A program made the position numbers and the translations under genes. The notes beneath the pieces are model-generated. The model was not told where the DNA came from, did not search any database, and saw only the letters and a list, made by a program, of their open reading frames with translations. Below are positions 14,043 through 21,932 of a DNA stretch of 24,429 nt, piece after piece. The stretch's first letter is position 1; every line of letters begins with the position of its first letter. Source of the stretch: DATARH01 sp050246595 (GTDB lineage Bacteria; Pseudomonadota; Alphaproteobacteria; ATCC43930; CGMCC-115725); contig JBFWVT010000078.1 in assembly GCA_050246595.1 (NCBI GenBank), positions 1 through 24,429 on the forward strand. Direction: 5' to 3'.

Positions 14043-15341
14043 CTACAGCAGGGCAAGCGCGCCGGCGGAAACGGCGCCCAGGACGACCACAAGCCACGGC
14101 GGCACCGCCCATAACGTCAGCAGCAGAAACGCGACAAGACCGAGCGCGAAATCGGCGGGGCCGAAAATTGCGCCGGTCCATACCGGCCGGTACAAAGCCG
14201 CGAGCAGCAGACCGACGACCGCAGCGTTGATCCCGAGCAGCGCGGCCTGCACCGCCGGAAGCCGGCGCAGCCTGTCCCAGAACGGCAGGACGCCGACCAG
14301 CAGCAGAAAGGACGGCAGAAAGATCGCCGCAAGACACAGCAGCCCGCCGGCCCAGCCGTTCACCGGCGGCTCCATTACCGTGCCGAGATAGGCGGCAAAG
14401 GTGAATAGCGGCCCGGGCACGGCCTGCGCCGCGCCGTAGCCGGCGAGAAACGCGTCCTCCGACACCCAGCCCGGCGGCACCACCTCCGCTTGCAACAGCG
14501 GCAGCACGACATGCCCGCCGCCGAACACCAGCGACCCCGAGCGGTAGAACGAATCGAACAGCGCCAGCGCGCGTGACAGAAACGCGGCAGCCAGCCATGG
14601 CAGCCCGATCAGCAGCACAAAAAACAGGATCGCGGCGGCAACAGACCAGCTTCGCGGAACGTGCAGCGCGAGCGGGGCAGGCGGCCGCGGCGCCGTGCGG
14701 TCTGCGAGAAAGAGGCGGCCGATCACCCCCCCGGCGAGGATCGCGCCAACCTGTCCGAGCGCGGTCGGAACCGCCAGCGCGAGAATAGCGGCGCCAACCG
14801 CAATCGTCGCGCGCTCGCGGTCGGGGGCGAGGCTCTTCGCCATGCCCCAGACCGCCTGCGCGACCACCGCGACCGCGACGATCTTCAGCCCGTGCAGCCA
14901 GGCCGCGCCGGACAGATCGCCGAACCGGCCGACCCCGTACCCGAACAGGATCAGCGCCAGCGCCGACGGCATCGTAAACCCGACCCAGGCGGCCAGCGCG
15001 CCGGGCATTCCGGCACGCAGGATGCCGAGGCTCATCCCGACCTGGCTGCTCGCCGGACCGGGCAGGAACTGGCACAGCGCGACGATGTCGGCGTAGCCGT
15101 GCTCGTCGAGCCATTTGCGCCGTTCGACGCATTCGGCGCGGAAATAGCCGAGATGCGCAACCGGCCCGCCAAAACTGGTCAGACCGAGCCGCAGAAACGT
15201 CCAGAACACTTCGGCGGCGGTGCCGTCATGGCTTCTCCGGGACGGGAGTTCCGCCCGCGTGTCTCGCGGCGTGCTTGTCTTGCCCCCTCTCCCTCCGCGC
15301 GCGGAGGAAGAGGGTCGGGGTGAGGGGGGTGCCGGCGGCAT
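14043..15341 (-). CDS. chrA: ChrA-family chromate transporter
   Basis: This inner-membrane protein is a two-domain CHR transporter of about 10-12 helices. Each half has its signature: SFGGPVAHLGYFRAECVERR with LCQFLPGPASSQ in the first, and VFGGGHVVLPLLQAEV with GYGAAQAVPGPLFTFAAYLG in the second. Characterised members export chromate. The start is unsure: the frame opens at an ATG at 15341, but its first 30 or so codons come from a palindromic repeat (15283-15329). Family similarity begins at about HDGTAAEVF, and the nearest in-frame alternative is a GTG at 15209. An ATG at 15229 is out of frame. The repeat may have displaced the original start. It lies 74 bp upstream of the ligase gene. Confidence 0.9.
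   Translation of the reverse strand: MPPAPPSPRPSSSARGGRGGKTSTPRDTRAELPSRRSHDGTAAEVFWTFLRLGLTSFGGPVAHLGYFRAECVERRKWLDEHGYADIVALCQFLPGPASSQVGMSLGILRAGMPGALAAWVGFTMPSALALILFGYGVGRFGDLSGAAWLHGLKIVAVAVVAQAVWGMAKSLAPDRERATIAVGAAILALAVPTALGQVGAILAGGVIGRLFLADRTAPRPPAPLALHVPRSWSVAAAILFFVLLIGLPWLAAAFLSRALALFDSFYRSGSLVFGGGHVVLPLLQAEVVPPGWVSEDAFLAGYGAAQAVPGPLFTFAAYLGTVMEPPVNGWAGGLLCLAAIFLPSFLLLVGVLPFWDRLRRLPAVQAALLGINAAVVGLLLAALYRPVWTGAIFGPADFALGLVAFLLLTLWAVPPWLVVVLGAVSAGALALL
15283..15329 (+). repeat. Palindromic repeat family A, copy 1
   Basis: A GC-rich hairpin (CCCCTCTCCCTCCGCGC and its partner) is followed by TCGGGGTGAGGGG. The same layout, hairpin plus GGGTGxGGG tail, occurs inverted at 15354-15395 and again at 16971-17006. 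This copy overlaps the first codons of the chrA frame. Confidence 0.75.
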
Positions 15342-15353
15342 GCTCCGCGTCAG

Positions 15354-15395
15354 CCCCCCTCACCCTGCCCTCTCCCCCCGAACGGGGGGAGAGGG
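15354..15395 (-). repeat. Palindromic repeat family A, copy 2 (inverted)
   Basis: CCCCCTCACCCTG leads into CCTCTCCCCC and GGGGGGAGAGG, a strong hairpin. It is the inverted partner of copy 1, making a back-to-back pair like a BIME between the hydrolase stop (15415) and chrA. It ends GAGGGTCTTT, so it might also terminate minus- or plus-strand transcripts in part. Confidence 0.75.
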
Positions 15396-15414
15396 TCTTT
15401 AACAGGGGCCGACC

Positions 15415-16695
15415 TCATGCTGCGTCGCGCGGCAGGGCGGTTCCGTCCATGTCGTCGTGGTCCATCTGCAAATGGCGCAGCACGGTCGGCGCGATATCGA
15501 CCAGCGAGGTCGGGTGCCGCCGCCTTCCGGGAGCAAAACCGCCGCCCTCGATCATCAGAAACGGGCGCTGCTCGTGCGGCCCGAGACCGCCATGCTGGCC
15601 AAAACCGATCTTGCTCTCGTTGTCGGCCGGGTCCTGCACGATCGGGCAGAAGCCGCTGATGCCGTGCTCGTTGAGGCGGTCCTCGGCCGCCAAGGTCACC
15701 GCAACCCGCATCGCGGTGCCGGTCGGCAATCCGACGCGGGAAAGCGCGTCGCCGGAAAAGACCTCGCCGGCCCAGTTCTCGGCGGCGAGAAACCGCGCCA
15801 CTCGCGCAGGCAGATCGCCGTCGGGTTTGGCGAAGTACAGCGTCGCGGCGGTGCCGTTCGGCGCGACGACGACATCGCAAGACCCCGACCCTTCCTTCAG
15901 CCCGGCCGCGATCAGCAACCCATCGAGATCGATCGCGTCGGAAACGGTCTCCATGCCGTGATCCGACCCGGCGACAAACAGGATTTCCTCTCCGGTCGGG
16001 TCGAGCCGCCGCACGGTCTCGAATACCTGCCGCACGCAGCGATCGGCGTGCCGGATCGCTTCGCGGTGCCGCGGCGAGCCGAGCGGCGAATGATGACCGC
16101 TGTAATCCGGCTCCGACAGCCACATGATCGCCAGCGACGGCGCCCGCTCCTCGACGATCTCGGTACAAAACCGCTCGGTCATGGCATGGTCGCCGGCCAG
16201 CCCCTTTTTCAGCACGGCGCTGGCCGGGTCGTCGATCGCCCGCCTGCCGGGACCGTAGCTGCCGGCCGCGTGATAGACAAAGCCGTGCCCGTCCGGGTCC
16301 TGGAAATAGGCCGCGCCGGGCGAGACATTGGCGCAGGAGATCGAGGTTTCGCCGTGCCAGCGCAGCCGCTCGGCCAGGGTCGGGACGTGCAAGGTGCGGC
16401 CGGTCGCGCGGCGCATCCGGTCCGGAAAATCGGGATGCCCGGCCGAGCGGCAGATCAGCCCGTCGCCCTCGTCGAGCGCCATCGTGTTGCCCAGGAGGCC
16501 GTGCCGCGCCGGCAGGCATCCGGTCGCGATCGAGGCGGCGCTGGCGCGCGTCGTCGAGGGGAAAACGCTGCGATGCGCCGCGAACCAGGTGCCGCGCTCG
16601 CCGAGTTCCAGGAGAAACGGCGTGTCGTCGGGGCCGATCAGATCGGCGCGCAGACTGTCGCAGATGACAATGACGGCGCTTTTTGTTCCGTTCAT
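15415..16695 (-). CDS. Alkaline-phosphatase-superfamily phosphodiesterase/phosphonatase-like hydrolase
   Basis: The 426-aa protein belongs to the type I phosphodiesterase/nucleotide pyrophosphatase group. Metal and nucleophile positions are visible: AVIVICDSLRADLIGPD (first Asp), FPSTTRASAASIATG (nucleophile Thr/Ser region), MWLSEPDYSGHHSPLGS (Asp and His), VAGSDHGMETV (Asp-His), and GQHGGLGPHEQRPFLMIEGG (distal His). No signal peptide is seen, so it is probably cytosolic. The start was moved from 16734 to the ATG at 16695, where family homology begins (MNGTKSAVIVI). It lies directly downstream of the phosphonoacetate hydrolase gene and is its distant paralogue. The substrate is unknown; a phosphonate or phosphodiester is most likely. 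Confidence 0.88.
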   Translation of the reverse strand: MNGTKSAVIVICDSLRADLIGPDDTPFLLELGERGTWFAAHRSVFPSTTRASAASIATGCLPARHGLLGNTMALDEGDGLICRSAGHPDFPDRMRRATGRTLHVPTLAERLRWHGETSISCANVSPGAAYFQDPDGHGFVYHAAGSYGPGRRAIDDPASAVLKKGLAGDHAMTERFCTEIVEERAPSLAIMWLSEPDYSGHHSPLGSPRHREAIRHADRCVRQVFETVRRLDPTGEEILFVAGSDHGMETVSDAIDLDGLLIAAGLKEGSGSCDVVVAPNGTAATLYFAKPDGDLPARVARFLAAENWAGEVFSGDALSRVGLPTGTAMRVAVTLAAEDRLNEHGISGFCPIVQDPADNESKIGFGQHGGLGPHEQRPFLMIEGGGFAPGRRRHPTSLVDIAPTVLRHLQMDHDDMDGTALPRDAA

Positions 16696-16729
16696 CGCGC
16701 GACCCCGTTCAGTGGAGATTCTACCTATC

Positions 16730-16806
16730 GTCACCCCCGCGAAAGCGGGGGTCCAGGGGCAACCGGCAACACCGCTTCCCTGGATTCCCGCTTGCGCGGG
16801 AATGAC
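16730..16806. repeat. Large inverted repeat between two hydrolase genes
   Basis: The outer arms GTCA/TGAC and CCAGGG/CCCTGG enclose two local hairpins, CCCCCGC-GAAA-GCGGGGG (16734-16751) and one around ATTCCCGCTTGCGCGGGAAT. Such elements, often read through as 'WIPACAGMT' or 'LRGNDA', are scattered in proteobacterial genomes. It fills most of the 121-bp gap upstream of the hydrolase start. Confidence 0.8.
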
Positions 16807-16816
16807 GCCTGATCTG

Positions 16817-18205
16817 TCATGGCGCAGTCCCGTTCAGCGCGAAATCGAAGATATCGAAATTGCGCAGCCGCCGCGATTGCGCCGTTGCCTCCACCCTTTC
16901 CTCCCCCGCAATCCCCGGATCAAGTCCGGGAAGGGGAGAGGCAAGAAGGCGCGCCGTCATCCCCAATATTCCCTCCCCCGCTTGCGGGGGAGGGTCAGGG
17001 TGGGGGTAAGCCGCGCGATATTCGGGTGACAGCGGGCGCAACAGCAGAAACGGTACGGTCTGCTCGCCGGCGCCCCCATGCGAGCGCAGCCGGTGCCCGG
17101 CCAATGCCGACAGATCATGCTCGGCGGCGCTCGCGCCGATCACCGTGTTGCGGTCGCCGGTCGCGACCAGATCGGCCTCGCGGTCGCGCGGCAATTCCCA
17201 CAGCGCGGCGGCCTCGTCGCGGGTCAGCACGGCATCGATGCCGGGCAGCGCGCGCACCGCCTGCGCCAGGGTCGCGAGCGGCACGGTCCCGCGGCGATAG
17301 ACCCGGACAAACGACCCGAGCGCGCCGTGATGGCGCACAAACGGGTCGGTGATCGGGCAAATCACGCGCACCGCGCCGGAACCGAACTGCGCGTTGAGCA
17401 CATCTTCGAGAAAGATCACATGCGGGCGGTCGTCGGGCAGCGCCTTGTCGTTCATCCCGTGATCGGCGGTCAGCGCCACGGTGCAGCCCAGTTCCTCCAG
17501 CCGCGCCAGACGCGCATCGAGCGCGGCGTGAAAGTCGAGCGCCTCCGGCTCGTCGGGGGCGTGGCCGTGCTGTACGTAATCGGACAGCGACAGATACAAA
17601 AGGTCGGCGCGACCCTGCTCGACAAGCCTGATGCCGGCGTCGAGCACAAACAATGACAAATCGGCCGAATACATATCGGGCTTTTCACGGCCGACCAGAG
17701 CCTCGACACCGGCGATCCCGTGTTCCGCGACCGTGCAATGATCCGCCTGCTCCGATGAAAAACAGATGCCGCCGTTTCGCGGTCCGGAGCCGATCGCGAT
17801 CCCCTTGCCGAGCATGCGGCGCAACTTGTCCTTAGCGGTGATCGCGGCGACGGCGACGCCGGCTTGCGACATAAGGGCAAGGATCGTGTCGCCGCGCACC
17901 ATCTCGGGGTCGGTCATCATGATCTCGACGCCGCTGTCGCGGTCGAGCGCGAAATTGCCCGAGATGCCGTGCACCGCGGGCGGCGCGCCGGTCACGATCG
18001 ACAGGTTGTTCGGGTTTGTGAAGGTCGGCATCGCGGCGTCGCAGAGCGCGTAGAACCCCTCCCGCCGCCAGCGCGCGATCGTCGGCAACACGCCGGCCTG
18101 AAGCCCCGCCTCGATATAGGCCGGGTCGCACCCGTCGGCGCAGATCACGACGGTGGGGCGCGAGGGCGGGCGATAGGTGCGGCCGTGGAGTTCGATGCTG
18201 CTCAT
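16817..18205 (-). CDS. phnA: Phosphonoacetate hydrolase, with repeat-encoded insert in its tail
   Basis: The enzyme splits the C-P bond of phosphonoacetate to acetate and phosphate using two metal ions in an alkaline phosphatase fold. Visible sites: VVICADGCDPAYIEAGLQAG (first Asp), AAMPTFTNPNNLSIVTG (nucleophile Thr), YLSLSDYVQHGHAPDEP (Asp and His), ALTADHGMNDK (Asp-His) and LRSHGGAGEQTVPF (distal His). The 462 aa exceed the usual 410-420 because about 44 residues starting PHPDPPPQAGEG and ending VEATAQS are encoded by palindromic repeats. The normal tail RNFDIFDFALNG resumes after them in frame. The start at 18205 was chosen over 18232 because homology and an AGCAGG site favour it. It is probably still active, as the insert lies after all catalytic residues. 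Confidence 0.92.
   Translation of the reverse strand: MSSIELHGRTYRPPSRPTVVICADGCDPAYIEAGLQAGVLPTIARWRREGFYALCDAAMPTFTNPNNLSIVTGAPPAVHGISGNFALDRDSGVEIMMTDPEMVRGDTILALMSQAGVAVAAITAKDKLRRMLGKGIAIGSGPRNGGICFSSEQADHCTVAEHGIAGVEALVGREKPDMYSADLSLFVLDAGIRLVEQGRADLLYLSLSDYVQHGHAPDEPEALDFHAALDARLARLEELGCTVALTADHGMNDKALPDDRPHVIFLEDVLNAQFGSGAVRVICPITDPFVRHHGALGSFVRVYRRGTVPLATLAQAVRALPGIDAVLTRDEAAALWELPRDREADLVATGDRNTVIGASAAEHDLSALAGHRLRSHGGAGEQTVPFLLLRPLSPEYRAAYPHPDPPPQAGEGILGMTARLLASPLPGLDPGIAGEERVEATAQSRRLRNFDIFDFALNGTAP
16913..16930 (-). repeat. Palindrome inside phnA (family C)
   Basis: CCCCGG and CCGGG arms flank ATCAAGT. The sequence is nearly the reverse complement of 9463-9481, so the same small palindrome occurs in an intergenic cluster and inside a coding sequence. 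Confidence 0.65.
16971..17006 (+). repeat. Palindromic repeat family A, copy 3, inside phnA
   Basis: A perfect hairpin, CCCTCCCCCGC-TT-GCGGGGGAGGG (16971-16994), is followed by TCAGGGTGGGGG, the same tail as the copies beside chrA. It lies within the phnA reading frame and supplies the PHPDPPPQAGEG part of the protein insert. Confidence 0.85.
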
Positions 18206-18264
18206 ATCCTGCTCACTTCGGACCGCCGGCATGCCGGCAGGATGCCGACGGTCCTAATTGACGC

Positions 18265-19146
18265 TCAAAATGTCGCCCCCGCTTCCTTCCACGCGCTTAC
18301 GATCTCGCTCCCCGTGGCGAACCACACGCCGTCATGCGCGGCGATGTATGAGATCGCGTCGTCGAGACCTTTGATGCGGTACGGCACGCCGATCAGATAC
18401 GGGTGCAGACAGATCGCCATCACCCGGCCGGACCGCGCGCCCTCCGCGTACAAAGTATCGAACTGGCGCTTTATCGCCGTGACGAATTCGTCGATCGTGT
18501 GGTTGCGGGTCTGCAAAAACGGCGAGTCGTTGATCTCGTAGGAATAGGGGATAGAGACCAGTTTCCGGCCGCCGACATCGATAAAAAACGGCTGGTCGTC
18601 GCTGACCCAGTCGGCGACGTACTCGACGCCTTCGTCGAGCAGATGATCGAGCGTGTTCCAGGTCTCGGCGAGACCCGCGCCGAGCCAGCCTTTCGGTCTT
18701 CTGCCGGAGAGCGCCTCAATCTTCCCCAACGCGCGCGCGATCGACGGGCGCTCCTCGTCCGGCTCCATCTGATTGAGCCAGCGCGAATTGGTCTCGTTGT
18801 GGCCGAGGATTTCCCAGCCCAGTTCGACACAGGCGCGCACGATCTGCGGGTGGTGGTCGCAGATATCGCTGTTCATCGTCGGGCTGGCGCGCACCCCGTG
18901 TTTTTGCAGCACGTCCATGACGCGCCAGATGCCGACCCGGTTGCCGTAATCGCGCTGCGCCCAGGCCCGCACCGACGGCACCGGCGCGTGCGCGCTGTAG
19001 ACGCTGCCCGGAATGCCGACCGTCAGCGGAAAGAACTCGATATTCGGGATGATCCACACCGCGAGCCTGGCGCCGTTCGGCCAGCGCAGCACCGGCCGGT
19101 CGTTGATCGGGACATAGGGAAACGGGCCGTAATCGCGCGGTTTCAT
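18265..19146 (-). CDS. Polysaccharide-deacetylase-like (NodB/PuuE-type) hydrolase
   Basis: The 293-aa protein matches the carbohydrate-esterase-4 fold group that includes PuuE-type allantoinases. Seen are WPNGARLAVWIIPNIEFFPL near the start, a barrel strand RASPTMNSDICDHHPQIVRA, the second motif EILGHNETNSRWL in place of the usual His-rich 'HGxxH', and ICLHPYLIGVPYRIKGLDDA near the end. There is no signal peptide, so it is more likely cytosolic C-N hydrolysis than cell-wall deacetylation. The ATG at 19146 (MKPRDYGPF) was chosen over 19299 because GGAGG lies 6 bases upstream and homology starts there. It is the first gene of the operon; the next gene starts 59 bp downstream. Confidence 0.87.
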   Translation of the reverse strand: MKPRDYGPFPYVPINDRPVLRWPNGARLAVWIIPNIEFFPLTVGIPGSVYSAHAPVPSVRAWAQRDYGNRVGIWRVMDVLQKHGVRASPTMNSDICDHHPQIVRACVELGWEILGHNETNSRWLNQMEPDEERPSIARALGKIEALSGRRPKGWLGAGLAETWNTLDHLLDEGVEYVADWVSDDQPFFIDVGGRKLVSIPYSYEINDSPFLQTRNHTIDEFVTAIKRQFDTLYAEGARSGRVMAICLHPYLIGVPYRIKGLDDAISYIAAHDGVWFATGSEIVSAWKEAGATF

Positions 19147-19322
19147 CGGCGCCTCCGTCGCGGCATTTCGCTGCCAGTTATACATCATAGCGCAAATCCT
19201 TCTCGATGTGGCGTCCCGCTGGCGAAAGCGGGTTGTCCCGTTCAAGGCCCTCCGTAATGCGACAGAGGCCACCTGTGGTGTGCCTAGTCGGCCCTCCACG
19301 CCTTGCCCAATACCGAACGCCG

Positions 19323-19351
19323 TTGCACAAAAACCGCAAGGCTGCTATGTT
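19323..19351 (+). promoter_or_regulatory. Candidate sigma-70 promoter for the HsdR-N gene
   Basis: TTGCAC (19323-19328) and TATGTT (19346-19351) are 17 bp apart, about 78 bp before the start codon at 19429, in an AT-richer stretch. The match to TTGACA/TATAAT is 4 of 6 for each box. It is a reading of the sequence only. Confidence 0.35.
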
Positions 19352-19384
19352 TTTTGAGGCATCGGCCTTGCTCCAGATATATTC

Positions 19385-19398
19385 AATTCTGGAGAATT
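19385..19398. promoter_or_regulatory. Possible operator palindrome
   Basis: AATTCT and AGAATT are separated by GG, a 6-2-6 inverted repeat about 30 bp before the HsdR-N start codon and downstream of the candidate promoter. It could be a repressor site or a chance palindrome; no regulator gene is adjacent. Confidence 0.25.
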
Positions 19399-19428
19399 AT
19401 CTAGAACATTACTGATCCGGGGATCACT

Positions 19429-20553
19429 ATGACTGACGACTTCCGACAAGCATTGGTTTCATTTGCAAACAAGATGACGACTGTTGCGCCGCGGTGCACA
19501 AATGAAGAAAGCACAAAAATTTTCTTGATCCTGCCATTTCTTTCTTTTCTCGGATACGACGACCGGAATCCAAACGAAGTTTGCCCAGAGCACGGCGCCG
19601 ATTTTTCTGAGAAGTACAAGAATAGAGTTGATTTCGCCATTCTAAAGGACGAGGAGCCTGTAATTGCGATAGAGTGTAAATGCTCCGGGACTTCTTTGAA
19701 GGACGAGCGTGGTCAACTTCGGTCATATTTCAATGCCGCCAAGACAGTGAAAATGGGGATATTAACCGATGGTCTCCTTTATGAGTTTTACGCTGATTCC
19801 GATGAACCAAATATGATGGATCAGACAGCCTTCTTATCGCTGGATTTGCGGGAAGTAGCAAAAGGAAAACTCGAAGAATCGGTTGTTGATGGCTTAAAGA
19901 GCCTTCAGAAATCATCATTCGATCCTGAAAATATAGGGGCTGAAGCAAAGAGAAAGCTCATCTTCCAAAATCTTGTGCAGCAACTCACTAGTTTGTCTGA
20001 GAATCCCAGTGAACAATTCACCCGCATGCTACTTCAAAACGCCAATCTAAGTCATGTTAGAGCTAAAGCCCTGCCTGAATATCAAGAAATGGTCCGCGCG
20101 GCCTTCCGAGAATTTACTAATATCCGGATTCTTCAGCGTCTTGATTTGCCTCAAAAAGAGACCGAAAAAGCTGAAAAGGCAAGTCAAGTAGCCCAGACAG
20201 ACGGCGCAGATAACGGGCCTCAGCCTCAGACCAAGACAATTTTGACCGAGGTGGAACTTGATGTTTTTGCGTATATGAAACGGCGCTTGGCCTTTTTGGT
20301 AAAAGACGAGAATATCTTTCGCGAAATCGACAATATTGAATATAGAGATTATCAGGGAAAGTTTGTTGTTTTCTATCGCAGGGAACGCAAGGGGCGGCTT
20401 TTCGATTTCTTCGAAGGAGGCGCCCCGAAATATAAATTCTTATTTCCGGATGGAATCGAAGTTGCCGGAGACGACCTGGGTGCTATAGACGCGCCTCTTC
20501 TTTCGATTTTTAAGAGGCGTTTAGTTGAAGAGGGGATAATTTCATCCGATTGA
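19429..20553 (+). CDS. Orphan type I restriction HsdR N-terminal-domain nuclease (COG4748-like)
   Basis: The 374-aa protein has the PD-(D/E)xK nuclease domain found at the N-terminus of HsdR, but no helicase motor. Asp68 (NRVDFAIL) and Glu82-x-Lys84 (IAIECKCSG) form the catalytic centre. Upstream TNEESTKIFLILPFLSFLGY and downstream ERGQLRSYFNAAKTVKMGIL and DGLLYEFY are characteristic of the family. A Glu/Lys-rich linker (about 245-270) leads to an unrecognised C-terminal domain (VELDVFAYMKRRLAFLVKDE). No HsdM or HsdS gene is nearby. The gene is clearly less GC-rich than its neighbours, with many A/T-ending codons, which suggests transfer. GGGGAT precedes the ATG. A defence role is plausible but unproven. 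Confidence 0.9.
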   Translation: MTDDFRQALVSFANKMTTVAPRCTNEESTKIFLILPFLSFLGYDDRNPNEVCPEHGADFSEKYKNRVDFAILKDEEPVIAIECKCSGTSLKDERGQLRSYFNAAKTVKMGILTDGLLYEFYADSDEPNMMDQTAFLSLDLREVAKGKLEESVVDGLKSLQKSSFDPENIGAEAKRKLIFQNLVQQLTSLSENPSEQFTRMLLQNANLSHVRAKALPEYQEMVRAAFREFTNIRILQRLDLPQKETEKAEKASQVAQTDGADNGPQPQTKTILTEVELDVFAYMKRRLAFLVKDENIFREIDNIEYRDYQGKFVVFYRRERKGRLFDFFEGGAPKYKFLFPDGIEVAGDDLGAIDAPLLSIFKRRLVEEGIISSD

Positions 20554-20618
20554 GATGATCACTCTTCAGCAATGACCGCTCGTGGGCCCAGGTCTTTGCA
20601 GTCGATTCGAGCCATTTT

Positions 20619-21899
20619 GTGAGTGAAAAGCCTCCCGCTCGTGTCAACGGAGCGGTCCCAACGGTCCTCTCCGAAGCGGGTTCGGCCAGCAACTGGCGGA
20701 CGACGCTGTGGGCGATGGTCGCGATCCAGTTTCTCACCGCGGTCGCCAATTCGGTGCTGACCCCGATCATGCCGCTGTTTCTGCCCGAGCTTGGCGTCAC
20801 CGGCACAAGCGAGATCGCGATCTGGGCCGGCATCCTCGCCGGGTGCACCTCGTTTGTCGCCGCCTTCACCTCGCCGATCTGGGGACGGCTGTCCGACCGG
20901 CACGGGCGCAAGGTGATGCTGATCCGCTCCAGCATCGCGATCGGCATCTTCACCGGGCTGATGGGGATCGCGGTCAATGTCTGGCAGATGTTCGCGTTTC
21001 GCGGGCTGATGGGGATTTTCGCCGGGTTCTCGGCCGCCGCGATCGCGCTGGTCGCCAGTCAGGTGCCCGAGGACCGGCTCGGCTACTCGCTCGGCTGGCT
21101 CAGCACCGGGCAGCTTGTCGGGTCGCTTGTCGGCCCGGTGATCGGCGGCCTGCTGGCCGATCTGACCGGCAGCTACCGCATCCCGTTCTTCTGCACCTCG
21201 GCGACGCTGTTTCTGGCGACCGCGGCGGTGTGGCTGATCGTGCGCGAGCAGTTCACGCGACCGCAGAAGACCGGCGGGCGCGGCTCGACCCTGAGCAGCC
21301 TAATCGCGCTGGCGCGCTCGCCGACTCTTTTGGCGCTGTTTTTTGTGCTGCTGATGGCCCAGTTCGGCATCCGCACGGTGCAGCCGATCATCACGCTTTA
21401 CGTTCAGGAGATGGTCGGCGACCTGCCGAATATCGCGACGCTAGCCGGTATCGCCTTTTCGATCACCGGTCTCGCCAACGTCATCGCGGCGCCGTTTCTC
21501 GGCAACCGCAGCGACCGGATCGGCTATCGCCGGGTTTTGCTGATCTGTCTCGCCGGCGCCGCGCTGACGACCCTGCCGCAGGCCTTTACCGATAATTACT
21601 ACCTGTTCACCGCCCAGCGTTTCGCGGTCGGGCTGTTTATCGGCGGGCTGCTGCCGGTGGCGAACGCGATGGTCGCGCGGCTGGTCGATCGCAGCGAGCG
21701 CGGCGCGGTGTTCGGGATGACCGCGTCGGCGATGTTTCTCGGCAATTCGCTGGGGCCGCTGCTCGGCGGCGGCATCGCGGCCGGGTTCGGGCTGAACTGG
21801 GTGTTTCTGATGACCGCGCTGGTCATGGCGGCCAATCTCGTCTGGGTCTACTTCAAAGTGCCGGAATTCCGCAGCGAACCGCCGCTGTCCGTGCGTTAG
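20619..21899 (+). CDS. MFS drug-efflux-type transporter (DHA1-like)
   Basis: The 426-aa inner-membrane protein shows 12 hydrophobic segments. Motif A of the major facilitator superfamily lies after helix 2 (SPIWGRLSDRHGRKVML) with a weaker repeat in the second half (APFLGNRSDRIGYRRVLL). A motif C-like stretch follows in helix 5 (GQLVGSLVGPVIGGLLAD). These features fit proton-driven multidrug or small-molecule exporters of the TetA/DHA1 type; the substrate is unknown. The start is a GTG at 20619 with no strong ribosome site. It lies 65 bp after the orphan nuclease but has the composition of the host genome. Confidence 0.9.
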   Translation: MSEKPPARVNGAVPTVLSEAGSASNWRTTLWAMVAIQFLTAVANSVLTPIMPLFLPELGVTGTSEIAIWAGILAGCTSFVAAFTSPIWGRLSDRHGRKVMLIRSSIAIGIFTGLMGIAVNVWQMFAFRGLMGIFAGFSAAAIALVASQVPEDRLGYSLGWLSTGQLVGSLVGPVIGGLLADLTGSYRIPFFCTSATLFLATAAVWLIVREQFTRPQKTGGRGSTLSSLIALARSPTLLALFFVLLMAQFGIRTVQPIITLYVQEMVGDLPNIATLAGIAFSITGLANVIAAPFLGNRSDRIGYRRVLLICLAGAALTTLPQAFTDNYYLFTAQRFAVGLFIGGLLPVANAMVARLVDRSERGAVFGMTASAMFLGNSLGPLLGGGIAAGFGLNWVFLMTALVMAANLVWVYFKVPEFRSEPPLSVR

Positions 21900-21932
21900 C
21901 CCCGTTGACGACACGGTTTTGCGGGGAACGGC

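Noticed and set aside
12913..14391. 492-codon plus-strand ORF over the glutamine-synthetase-like gene and chrA
   Set aside because: It is antisense to two well-supported genes, spans their junction, and has no recognisable motif.
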